Positions 39,238 to 49,015 of a stretch of 64,000 bases of DNA are shown here, piece by piece. The stretch covers positions 1-64,000 of the forward strand of contig WTXI01000035.1 of assembly GCA_022376515.1 (NCBI GenBank). Reading direction: 5' to 3'. The translations under genes and the position numbers were made by a program. Under the pieces are notes generated by a model. The model was not told where the DNA came from and did not search any database. It was given only the letters and a program-made list of their open reading frames with translations. Source of the DNA: Lactifluus volemus (taxonomy: Eukaryota; Basidiomycota; Agaricomycetes; Russulales; Russulaceae). Within the stretch, counting starts at the first letter, position 1. Every line of letters starts with the position of its first letter.

Positions 39238-42200
39238 ATGATCCCAAATCCGTATGTCTGGGTTTTTAACACTTTATGTCTTCGCTATAAATCAATATCT
39301 TAGCCTAGGTTCTCAAAGCGCTGGAGTAGGGTCCATCACTGGCAGTCACGCTGAGGTCACCGAAACACAACCAAGATCGCTTCCTCTCCGAGTGACTGGT
39401 ACGTATATTTATGACTTCACTCTGGTAATTACTAAACATTTTTGGCATGTCAGTCCTCAGGGCACACAATCTTCCCCGTCTCAAGGGCCTCCTTGGTAAA
39501 GATAGACGATTCTATGCTACTGTTACCTTCGGGGAGAGAAAATGGCAGACACGATCTGTACGAAACGCGACTCAACTCGTGGAATGGAACGAGAAAGTCG
39601 ACACATTGTGAGAAATATCGTATTTTGTCTCCACATATAACTGATTCTCCTGCAGTGCGTACAATCCTCCTCCCGCATCACGATATCTCTTTATGCGAAA
39701 AAGGCCGTGGGGACGGACATCCTTATTGGACAGCAGGATATTACCTGTGAACCCCGAGACGGTTCGTCTATTTCTTGGAATTCTTAGTGATGTTCTTGGC
39801 TGAACGTCATGCACGAAGAACTTGATATTGTTCTCGGAAATGCTAGAAGAGATGCTGGACATAGTACACCGGAGCCCATGGTTTCTTAACGATCGTTACT
39901 GAAGGTTCTCCGCGCCCGAATCTCCTTTCCATTAAGAGCGGTACTGATGGGCGGGTAAATAGCAGGAAGCCCTGTGTCACGTGACACCGTCCTTCGTGCT
40001 CAAAAAGCTGTTGACAACATCGATACGATGAAAACGTGGGAAGATGCTATTAATGTTGTCAAGTGGGTGATGGGAACTGTCAGTCAAATTGCAGAAGTAT
40101 GCACAGTATTTGTTTTTGTTAATCTCTCCTCTAACTTCCGTTGTTCAGCTGAACCCGTGTGCAAAACTGGCATGGAGCATGCTCTCAAAGATACCCGAGG
40201 TGCGTCTCCTTTTCTTTCTGGGACATGTGTCATTCCACTCTTTTTGTTTACCTTACGCCAGGCTTTGCTACGGCAAGTTCAACGTGACGATAATATCCAA
40301 ACATTACTTGAGGCGATAATCGATGTGTTTGAATTTGCAGAAGACGCCGACACATTAAGGGACCTCAAGTCAAATTCTAGGCAAGCAAAAATTCTAGAGG
40401 ACATGCTGAAGTGCGTCTCCGAATGCGCCGAATTTATCAGTTCGTATGCGGAGGACATTAAAGTTGGTATGTCTTCTTAGTCTCACCTCATTAGTCATTA
40501 TTCACACGTGATTTACAGGGAAACGGGTTTTGAAGAATATCGTCGGCCCTGTTGATGAAAAAATCGAACAGCATCGCTGCACCCTCGTCCAACTGCGAGA
40601 ACGTTTCCTGGCCCGTGCTGCTGTCATCACCGAGGTTACTGTATAGAGGCTGGTGCGTAATTCTGGTAATCACACAACCATGGACGGTCGATCTCATAAG
40701 GGTATTCGGGGAACGCAGAACTCAGTGCGATAATCAGAGAATTGCCTCACAAGGGAGGGTGGCGATTCGGGGATGAGAAGCGCTGTCTTCCAGGCACACG
40801 CGAAGATTTCCTGGACCATATTGTCAAGTGGATCGAGAATCCGGAATCTCAACGTGGGCTTATTCTCTTCGGGCAGGCGGCACGGGAAAGTCTTCGATTG
40901 CACACGAGATTGCACGTCGCTTCGACGACAGCTGTCTCGCCTCTTACTTCACCTTTTTGCGGAGTGAGCAGTCCAAACACGACGCCTACCAGCTCTTCAC
41001 AACAATTGCCCGCGATCTCTCCGATCGAAATCTTACATTCAAACATGCCCTTGGGAGAGTCATCAAGGATCGATCTTCTCTTCGTAATGCCCGAGATTAT
41101 CGCACACTTTTGAATCCTTCCTCATTGAACCTCTGAAGAATGTGTCGCTCCCTTTTCCCGCTCTTATTGTCATTGACGCATTGGATGAAAGTGGTGATGC
41201 AATCGGAGACATCGGGTTACACACATTCCTAGCTGAACGTCTCATCGACCTCCCATCGGAGTTCCGCGTACTCATCACCTCACGGCTGGAAGATGGTATC
41301 GAACCTGCATTCGCAGAAGCATCATCCGTTGACACGCTGTACATGGATGACGCCAAGCTGGCTGCCAAGACGGAGCAAGATATTGGCCTGTATCTTCAGA
41401 AGAAGCTCCCTCGGGACCTGTTCCATGACCATGGCGCCGAGCTTGCAAAGGCAGCAGAGGGCTTGTTCCAGTGGGCCGCGGTTGCATCCGGATTCATAAT
41501 TCGACCTCCTGCTAGTTTCGGGTTCAGCAAGAAGAAGTGTGTACAGCACCTGTTAGGACACTTTCGAGATCACAATGGACAAGATCCGCTGGACAAATTA
41601 TACATAGAAATTCTCGAAGGATACTTCCTACCGCATGAAGCGCAAATTCTATTTCGTTCGGTCATGGGACAACTTCTTGCTGCAATCGAGCCGCTCTCGA
41701 TACAATCCCTAATCACTTTGCGTCGATATTCCCCCATTGATGACGCCGAGGATTCCGATCCTGTGGTTGAAATGCTCCGTCACCTCGGCTCACTGCTGAG
41801 TCACGTGACATCATCTGATCATTCCGTCCCATCATTCCTCTCATACATCATTCCGTGACTTTCTGACCAGCAAGAAGAGCGATATGTTTTATGTGGACTC
41901 GACGATGCCATCGTCAGTTGGCGCATTCCTGCATTAATTTGATGCTCGACAAGCTGAAGTTTAACATTTGCGAACTCGAGTCATCATACCTTGCAACAGT
42001 GATGTTCTAGACCTTAACACTCGAATTTCCAAACACATTCCTACTGCTCTATCGTATTCCTGCGTTTTCTGGAACGGTCATTTAGAATATGTTGCTTTGG
42101 AGCACGGCGTCCTCGCGAAGGTTCGGTTCCTATTCGAGACGAAGTTTCTGTTTTGGCTAGAAGTGCTTAGCATCAAGACAAAGTGAGCGCTGCTTTACCA

Positions 42201-44644
42201 GCATTGTCATCTCTGAAGACATGGTTGCTGTCCGATCAGTGGGAGGTATGTGCATCTTATAATTGACATGTAGTGACGATTACAATAATCTCCACAGCCT
42301 TCTCATCACGCTGTCGAGACCTTGATGCATTTGTAGATGATGCGTCCGCATTTGTGCGGTACTTTGGGATGCCCATGGCAAGGAGCTCACCACATATCTA
42401 CATCTCTGCACTACCATTCGCACCATCCTCTTCCCACATCGTCAACCATTACCTTCATCTATTCCCTCGTACATGTGCTTGGGACGCGGGCAGTTGTCTC
42501 ACTGGCCAGCATTGGAAATGACGATTCATGGACATGAAGGACCAGTCGACTCCGTTGCGTTCTCGCCAAATGGGCAGCACATTGCCTCAGGCTCGAGGGA
42601 TTGCACGATTCGGGTGTGGGATGCCACAACGGGGGAGCTCGTAGCGGGTCCATTTACTGGACACACTCGCAATATCGGCTCTGTTGCATTCTCTCCTAGC
42701 GGGCAGCATATTGCCTCGGGCTCGAGGGATGGTACGATCCGGGTGTGGGATGCTGCAACAGGAGAGATCTTCGCGGGCCCGTTTACCACTCGCACCAGCC
42801 AGGTCCTTTCTGTGGCATACTCACCAGACGGGGAACGCATCGCCTCGGCCTTGGGAAGTGGTACCATTTGCGTATGGGATGTTGCAGAAGGAATCGTCGT
42901 GGCAGGCCCCTTTATTGGACACACTGCATGGGTCTGTTGTGTTGTCTTTTCCCCGGACGGGAAGCGCATCGCCTCAGCCTCAGGAGATTGCACAATTCGC
43001 GTGTGGGATGCCACCACAGGGGATGTTGTGGGTGGCCCGTTCACTGGACACACTGATCCTGTCCAGGTGGTTGCTTTCTCACCAAGCGGGCAGCTCATCG
43101 CCTCGGCCTCGGCAGATTACATGATTCACGTATGGGATGCTGCGACAGGAGAAGTCATAGTGGGGCCATTTATTGGACACACGGATCACGTCTACTCTGT
43201 TGCATTTTCCCCAGATGGGCAGCTCATTGCCTCGGCCTCATTCGATTGTACGATTCGTGTGTGGGATTCTGCGACAGGACACGTTGTAGCAGGACCGTTT
43301 ATAGGACACACCAACGAGGTCTGTTCTGTTTCATTTTCTCCGGATGGGCAACGCATCACATCAGCCTCGTTCGATCGCACGATTCGTGTGTGGGGTGCCA
43401 GAGCAGATGCAGCAGTGGACCCATTTACCGGTCATACCCATTGGGTCCACTCTGTTGCATTCTCACCGGATGGACAGCGAATTGCCTCAGCCTCGTCCGA
43501 CCTCACAATTTACTTGTGGGATGCCATAACTGGACATGTCGCAGTTGGCCCATTTACTGGACACACCGGTCGCATTTTTTCGGTCGCATTCTCTTCAGAT
43601 GGGCAGCGCCTTGCCTCCGCCTCAGAAGATCGCACGATTCGGGTGTGGGATGCCGTAACAGGAGAGATATCAGCAGGCCCGTTTACTGGACACACTGATA
43701 TAGTCAGGTCTGTCGCATTCTCACCAGACGGACGTCGTATCGCCTCAACTTCACATGATCGCACCATCCGCATGTGGGATGCCGCCACAGGAGTGGTCAC
43801 TGTGGGCCCATTTGTTGGACACACCGATTCAGTCCTTTCTGTTGCATTCTCGCCGGACGGGAAACGCATCGCCTCGGCCTCTCGAGATCTCACAATTCGT
43901 GTGTGGGATGCTGAAAAAGGAGAGGTCATAGCAGGCTCGTTCAGAGGACACACTCGATCGGTCTTGTCTGTCGCATTTTCTCCAGATGGGAAATACATCA
44001 CCTCGGCCTCGGCAGATAACACGATTCGCGTGTGGGACGCTGCAACAGGAGAGGTCATAGCGGCGCCATTTACCGGACATACTGATTGGATCATGTCGGT
44101 TGCGTTCTCGCCCGATGGGCAACGTATCGTCTCAGCCTCAGACGATCGCACGATTCGCGTGTGGAATCCGCGACGGAGAGACCATAGCATTCCCATTTAC
44201 TGGACACACGGGTAGGGTACTTGTGTTGCATTCTCACCAGATGGGCGTACATTGCTTCGGCTTCGGAAGATCACACGATTCGCCTGTGGGATGCCCAACG
44301 GGAGCAGTAGCAAGACCTTCCCCTGAATGCACGAAATCGGTCGACCCTCCTGTATTATCTCCGTACATGCATTGCATTGCGACCTCGCAAGATCACGCGG
44401 TTAGTGCGAAGAAGTCAGAATGGAAGATGTTGAGAAGGTGGATTTTATGAACAGGTTCCTAGTTCATGATGATGGGTGGATGTGTGGGGAAGAGGGAGAA
44501 CTTCTTATGTGGGTTCCCCAGGTTCACCGACCATATTTTCATAGGTCCAACACTGCCTGGATTGGAGGCAGATATGAAACTTGGCTTGAACTGACAAACT
44601 TTGTGCATGGATCAGATTGGGCTACAGTATATCATGACATCTAA
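39238..44644 (+). pseudogene. NLR5: C2-NACHT-WD40 receptor gene with disrupted frames
   Basis: The same ten-exon plan can be traced. The C2 exons are readable. The linker exon has a two-base loss leading to TAA at 39,887-39,889. The NACHT exon has one base missing inside the P-loop codons (near 40,879) and others near 41,110, 41,825-41,850, 41,897-41,912, 41,995 and 42,177. The WD40 exon is open from 42,473 to about 44,165 (blades 1-13); frame losses near 42,473, 44,165-44,175, 44,213 and 44,246 break blade 14. The conserved tail is open again at 44,420-44,644. Every break noted is a loss of one or two bases, usually in a run of identical bases. It may be a pseudogene or an intact gene with consensus errors. 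Confidence 0.73.
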
Positions 44645-45758
44645 ATTGAATCAGTTGTCGTTCACAGTTCAAAACCCCTCTTTATCACGAGACTGTATCT
44701 ATTACTGTTAGTTTCTAGTGGCTGAGCTTGTCTATATATCACTAAGAAATGTCTGGGTGATTGTCTAGAGCGCTCTCAGGCTTTGCTTGCACTTCCCTGA
44801 CCTCTTTGCACTATCAACAACACCTCTAGGACTACTCACCCATCATCGTTCATCTTGATGTTTTTGCGGGCCTTTGATGCATCAGAAGCTGCAACGAAGT
44901 CATCTCAGTCTTTACCGTGACCATTCCTATGGCTATAATGAGACTCCTCGTGTTCCTCGACGTGACACTGGTGGGGACCATAAGGGATAGCTGCGGTGAA
45001 GAGGTGCCACTTGACTTGCACATTCTCTGCGTGGGATGTAGAAACCCCTGATTCACAACATCGTCAAGAAAATATCCTGTTGTGCGAGTATGGATACCTC
45101 TGATTGAGGAATCTACTAATGGAAGATGATAACGATGATCGGTGATGAAAGGCGATACCAGCGGTGAGAGTCGGGAAAAGTACACCTGGCGTGATGTCAC
45201 ATGAAAATGACGATGCAATTTCAGTCTCAGATAGGCAGGTCCAGGTCTGCGCGTATGAAATAGGTCAGAGTTTTGGGTGCCTGTCTATCCACGTATTTTA
45301 GAGATAATCGCCAATACTAAATGAGTCCCGGGCGCTCGACGATGTTTGTTGCTTGTTATTTGTTCGCCTCGTGGACGATCTTGATTCACCTGCACGTGAT
45401 CTGGCAATTGCCGTCGTTTGCCACGCCAAATCTCCCGATCAACAACTGCACTACCGTAGTCAGTTAAATCCTGTTGTCGTTCAATGAAAGATGAGACTTT
45501 TGGGTAATTGGTGAGAAGTTGGCCCGAGTCACGGTGCTTGACGTCTCCTCTCGTTTGTACAAGCCTGAGCCTTGTCATCGCAACGGGCCGACAACTTGAA
45601 GGGACAGCATGGTGATTGAGACTCGAGACTATGTGTTATCTGTCCTTATTTGCAGGTTACAGAGTGGTCTACTGTTAGATACCACCGACAGACTACCCAA
45701 CCTGACCGAACCCGGAACCGGGAGGCGGCCGCGTACACGTCGACACGCCCCAAGTCTA
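44645..45758. repeat. Type I NLR 3' flank, copy C
   Basis: Third copy of the type I spacer, shorter than copies A and B. It differs by an inverted block at about 45,015-45,211 and by loss of about 75 bases next to it. The frame on the minus strand at 44,850-45,218 is a by-product of this inversion and is not conserved. No gene seen. Confidence 0.65.
45015..45211. repeat. Inverted block inside the type I flank
   Basis: This ~190-base segment is the reverse complement of the equivalent sequence in the other two flanks (about 6,300-6,500 and 25,795-25,985); for example AATATTTTCTTGA and CCATTAGTAGAT lie on the opposite strand here. The flanking bases (GCCACTTGAC on the left, GCAATTTCAG on the right) are collinear in all copies, so only the block is flipped. 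Confidence 0.65.
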
Positions 45759-46285
45759 CTAGCGCACGTTGATGCCGACGGTGATCACTCGTATATCAAC
45801 CTTCTCCTTATCCCACTAATCCACCCCACAATTCACATATAATGGTTTCCAAAACCGACGCACAAAAAATAAAAACAAATCAGATACCCAAAGCCCCCCA
45901 AAAAAGTGGCGAAATAGTAGTAGTACGTACGACGTTCCGAGTCCAATACAAGTCTTGTTCCAGTACAGCGCGCACCGCCGCGACGTTCTCGGCCTCGACG
46001 ACGAGCAAGCTCCCATTGAGTTTGCCCAAATTGGTCGGATCAGCCAAGGGACCTGCGATCTCTAAAGCGATTATTCAGAGAAGATGTTGCAAAAATATAA
46101 ATATAAATTTTAATTGTTCGCTCAACTTATGATGCCCTCGTCGGTGAGACGATCGAGGCGTTCTTGTGCTCAGCCCGCACGTCGAGCCTGCGCGAGTATG
46201 CATCTGGATCCGTATTGTCTGGTGCCCAGACGACAAAGGTCTGTTTTGTGGGAACATTTGAATCGGCGCCAGCGCTGGATGCCAT
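45759..46285 (-). CDS. YCII-related domain protein, copy C (one base missing)
   Basis: Small ferredoxin-like-fold protein of the YCII family. These are often dimeric proteins of uncertain, possibly enzymatic, function in the cytosol or mitochondria. Exons: 46,127-46,285; 45,931-46,061; 45,759-45,815, summing to 347 nt, one short of 116 codons. The missing base is in the His-Lys-Lys-Arg region of exon 1 (near 46,150), where copies A and B retain it. With it the protein would be about 115 residues. Features: opening Ala-Ser-Ser-Ala-Gly-Ala-Asp, a first strand TFVVWAPDNTD, then RRLDVRAEHK, second exon AGPLADPTN and a strand GSLLVVEAEN, and a terminal WDKEKVDIRV. It lies just downstream of CDC43-C on the same strand. 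The sequence as given is frameshifted, but no substitution-type damage is present, so I treat it as the likely live copy. Confidence 0.65.
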
Positions 46286-46776
46286 TTTTGCTCAAGAAGT
46301 GGGTGAGTGGGGGGAAGGGGTTGCGGCTTTGAGGAGGAGATTTGCTAGATTATCCTTATAAAGCGTTGCGTAGCCCGCCGGGTATCCGATATCATCGCTC
46401 GCTCGGTGGAATGACGGCATTGTTGGTCTCGAGTATGAGTCATCATACATGTATCATCTACCTGCCATTCGCTCAAAGATAAAGGCTGCGCTGCCCTACA
46501 ACATTGCTTGGGAGTTTTGTCAATCTCAACCAGAGACCCATGAACACGGAAAACGCATCTACGGGATGGCGGGATCCCAAAGCAGTGAGCAGTGAGCAAT
46601 GTGATAATCAGTCGCCCGTCTCAATAAAGGATTTTTGCTTCAAAGGGAGAATTTCTACCGATCCCTTGATCATACTCTATATACCCTCGAGAAATAAATT
46701 TGGGTTGGACATACAGAACAACAATCCCCATCTCCACCAATCTTACACAGTTTTTTTTGGCTTTCCGGCTCGCCCG

Positions 46777-48606
46777 CTACGATTTCGGCTCGCAGGGCGC
46801 AGCGGCGGAAATGTGCTCCTTGGCCCATCTCGCAGTCTCGTGCGTCGCATTTATGAGCGGGTCGAGGGGCTGCAGTTTCCATGCCGGATCTGGTGATGTG
46901 ATTGCCGCTGCTGCAATCGACAGATATGTGTGGTATGGATCTGCGAAAACAGGGCATTTATTTTTCGTAAGAGAGGAGAGAATGTAAGAGCCAGAAACAA
47001 AAGAGAAGGAAGGGTATTCGGGCAAGGATGCTCACCAGGATGCTCGTCCGGCGCTTTGCCAATCCCACCAAACTTGTATTGACACCTTGCCAGAAACGCG
47101 CCGAGCGCGTGGACATCTAGTAAATGATCTGCGCCAAGGATCTGATCTAGCCAAACAAGGTTGCAAGTTGTAGGGGATGAAGGGGGGGATGGAAATGGGT
47201 CGCGGGCGCGTGGAATATGTTGTGAGTTGACTGCGCGGCAAGACGGATAAAAGGGGAAAGGGACGTACGGCGAGAGCGGCACCGCACCAGAACCCATAGC
47301 ACGCGTCCGCCAGCTTGTTCGTCCGCCCCGCAAAACCGCCACCCAGTTTCGCCTCCGTCTGCGTCTGTGGCGTCTGTTGTGATTGCATGTGCAGCAACCA
47401 CCGCACGGTCGCGCGCCACTCGGTGGGTTGTAGACGCGCCTGCGAAGCGCATGGATGTTCTGCAGGTACGAGATGCATTGACGCGAGGGCACAGTACGTC
47501 GGTCCACCGAGCGACTCGCCGAGTGGCGTCTGACCATACCCGCCTTCATACGTCTGGAAAAAATCGTATATTAGCAGGTGGCGAGCGGCGGCGGCGGGAT
47601 GATAAAGGTCGTACCCGACACCGTTGGATGTACGAGAGTGCTCTTGGCAGATCGATACAGGACCAATCGTCGAGAAGAGCACAGACTACGAAAGCACAAT
47701 ATGTCATGCGCAGATCGTATCGTCTGCTCCAGGCAGTGTCGCGAATCTAAACAAACAGGCGGCGACGGGACGGCGCCCTCTCCAAGATCAACAAACACAC
47801 AACACAACACAAATACAATAATGAATAACGCGCACCCTCCGTCTTTGCCTTGACACGAGCCGACCATACGCGCGAGCGCGGCGCGGTCCAAGAGTGAATA
47901 GTCGTCCCGTAGTATAGCGAGCGCGAGCAGCGCACAGTACGTCATGATTAAATGGGGCGCCGCCACTCCGGTCTGTTGCTACTTTTCCGCGCGCAGGACG
48001 ACGACAAAACCGATAAACGCGTGTGTTTTGTTGTGAAGTGAGGAAGGGCGTAGGGGTTGAAGGAGGAGGAGACGTACCTGTACCGGATCATCACCATCGA
48101 TCACGAATAACGGACCAGGACGAAAACCGCCGCCTTGACGAAAAGAAAAAAAAAAGGCGATTCGCACCATCGTCATCACAACCACCACCCGAAAGACAAT
48201 CAGACCAAGCTTAGAACCAACGCGAACAAGAGGGAAGAAAAAAACTTACCGACGTACTGATCCCAAATCCACGCTTTCCATCCCTCACGATCTGACCTCG
48301 TTATCTTTCGTTCCGCAAATCCAGTAACGTCGAGCGTTCCCAAGCAATAAAACCCAATCGCCATTCTAAAAAGACCATCAAATCAAAACCTTTTTTTTTA
48401 AAATTGTGTGTTGTTTTTTTTTACCTCGAAGCGTCCATTTCGACGAGACTGGCTGGTAAGCCGTCCAAGCATCTCACGCAATGCGAGACGTGCCCTGCAC
48501 TATTGAGAGCTGGTAAAGGTAAAGAAGGTGGTGATTGAGATGATGGGTCTTGCTGGCCCACAGCTGGCAGAGGATCATCGTCGTTGTCTTCGTTGGCGTG
48601 GGACAT
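46777..48606 (-). CDS. CDC43: Geranylgeranyltransferase type-I beta subunit, copy C (one base missing)
   Basis: Beta subunit of protein geranylgeranyltransferase I, which with the shared alpha subunit attaches C20 isoprenoid to CAAX proteins such as Rho/Rac GTPases in the cytosol. Exons: 48,425-48,606; 48,250-48,365; 48,078-48,133; 47,836-47,972; 47,615-47,746; 47,269-47,553; 47,036-47,141; 46,777-46,940. The sum is 1,178 nt, one short of 393 codons. The missing base is in exon 5 (near 47,718), where copies A and B have an extra C. Motifs: LPASLVEMDASR then MAIGFYCLG; HLIMTYCALLAL; EGGYGQTPLGES followed by GGPTYCALASMHL; RTNKLADACYGFW; YKFGGIGKAPDEHPDPYHTY near the zinc site. Length about 392 residues suits the family. 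It is probably the parental copy, with the deletion being a consensus error or a very recent lesion. Confidence 0.78.
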
Positions 48607-49015
48607 GCTGCTAGGGGCACTCCAAGTCAGGGTTGAGTAATTGGGTTTATTGTACTGTCCAGTTTTTACAAAGTGAGAGCCTTTGACGTTTTAGCGATGG
48701 AGGGGTTAAGTTCTTATGTGGTGTTGTATGAGATCGCCGCGCGGAGAGGCTTTCTTAGATCTTGAGAGATAAGGACAATAAAGATTATCGTGTCATTGCA
48801 AAGTAGACAAAAAAAGTGGGGGAGCGACAAAACTAGTGATACAGCACACGACCAAAAACGAAAAAAAAATATTGGGTAAAAAAAAGAAGAGGAAGGGGGG
48901 AGGGAAGAGAAGAAATTCTCATCGTATGGGTTGTGGAAAGGTAATAATGCCCCCCTCTTCCAGTAGGAGATGGTCGCGTCCGTGGGTTTCCTTCCGTCGA
49001 TCGTAAAAAAAAACC
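48607..49015. other. Intergenic; right boundary of the duplicated array
   Basis: Up to about 48,735 this matches the sequence upstream of CDC43-A and -B (including TTTTAGCGATGGA and a TTCTTATGTGG block). After AGATCG the similarity stops and unique sequence leads into the NOT2 3' end. The change point marks the edge of the repeated segment. Poly-A/poly-T runs near 48,870-48,890 and 49,004 are probable 3' UTR sequence of NOT2. Confidence 0.6.

Noticed and set aside
3520..44300. Direct DNA repeats of about 129 bp as a satellite or CRISPR-like array
   Set aside because: They encode WD40 blades in frame and vary at silent sites; there are no spacers or short palindromic repeats.
44850..45218. 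122-codon minus-strand frame
   Set aside because: It arises from the inverted spacer block and is absent as a frame in copies A and B.
45759..48606. A functional link between prenyltransferase and NLRs, such as NLR lipidation
   Set aside because: The NLR proteins end in His-Asp-Ile type tails without a CAAX cysteine, and two of three CDC43 copies are dead, so co-location is better explained by segmental duplication.
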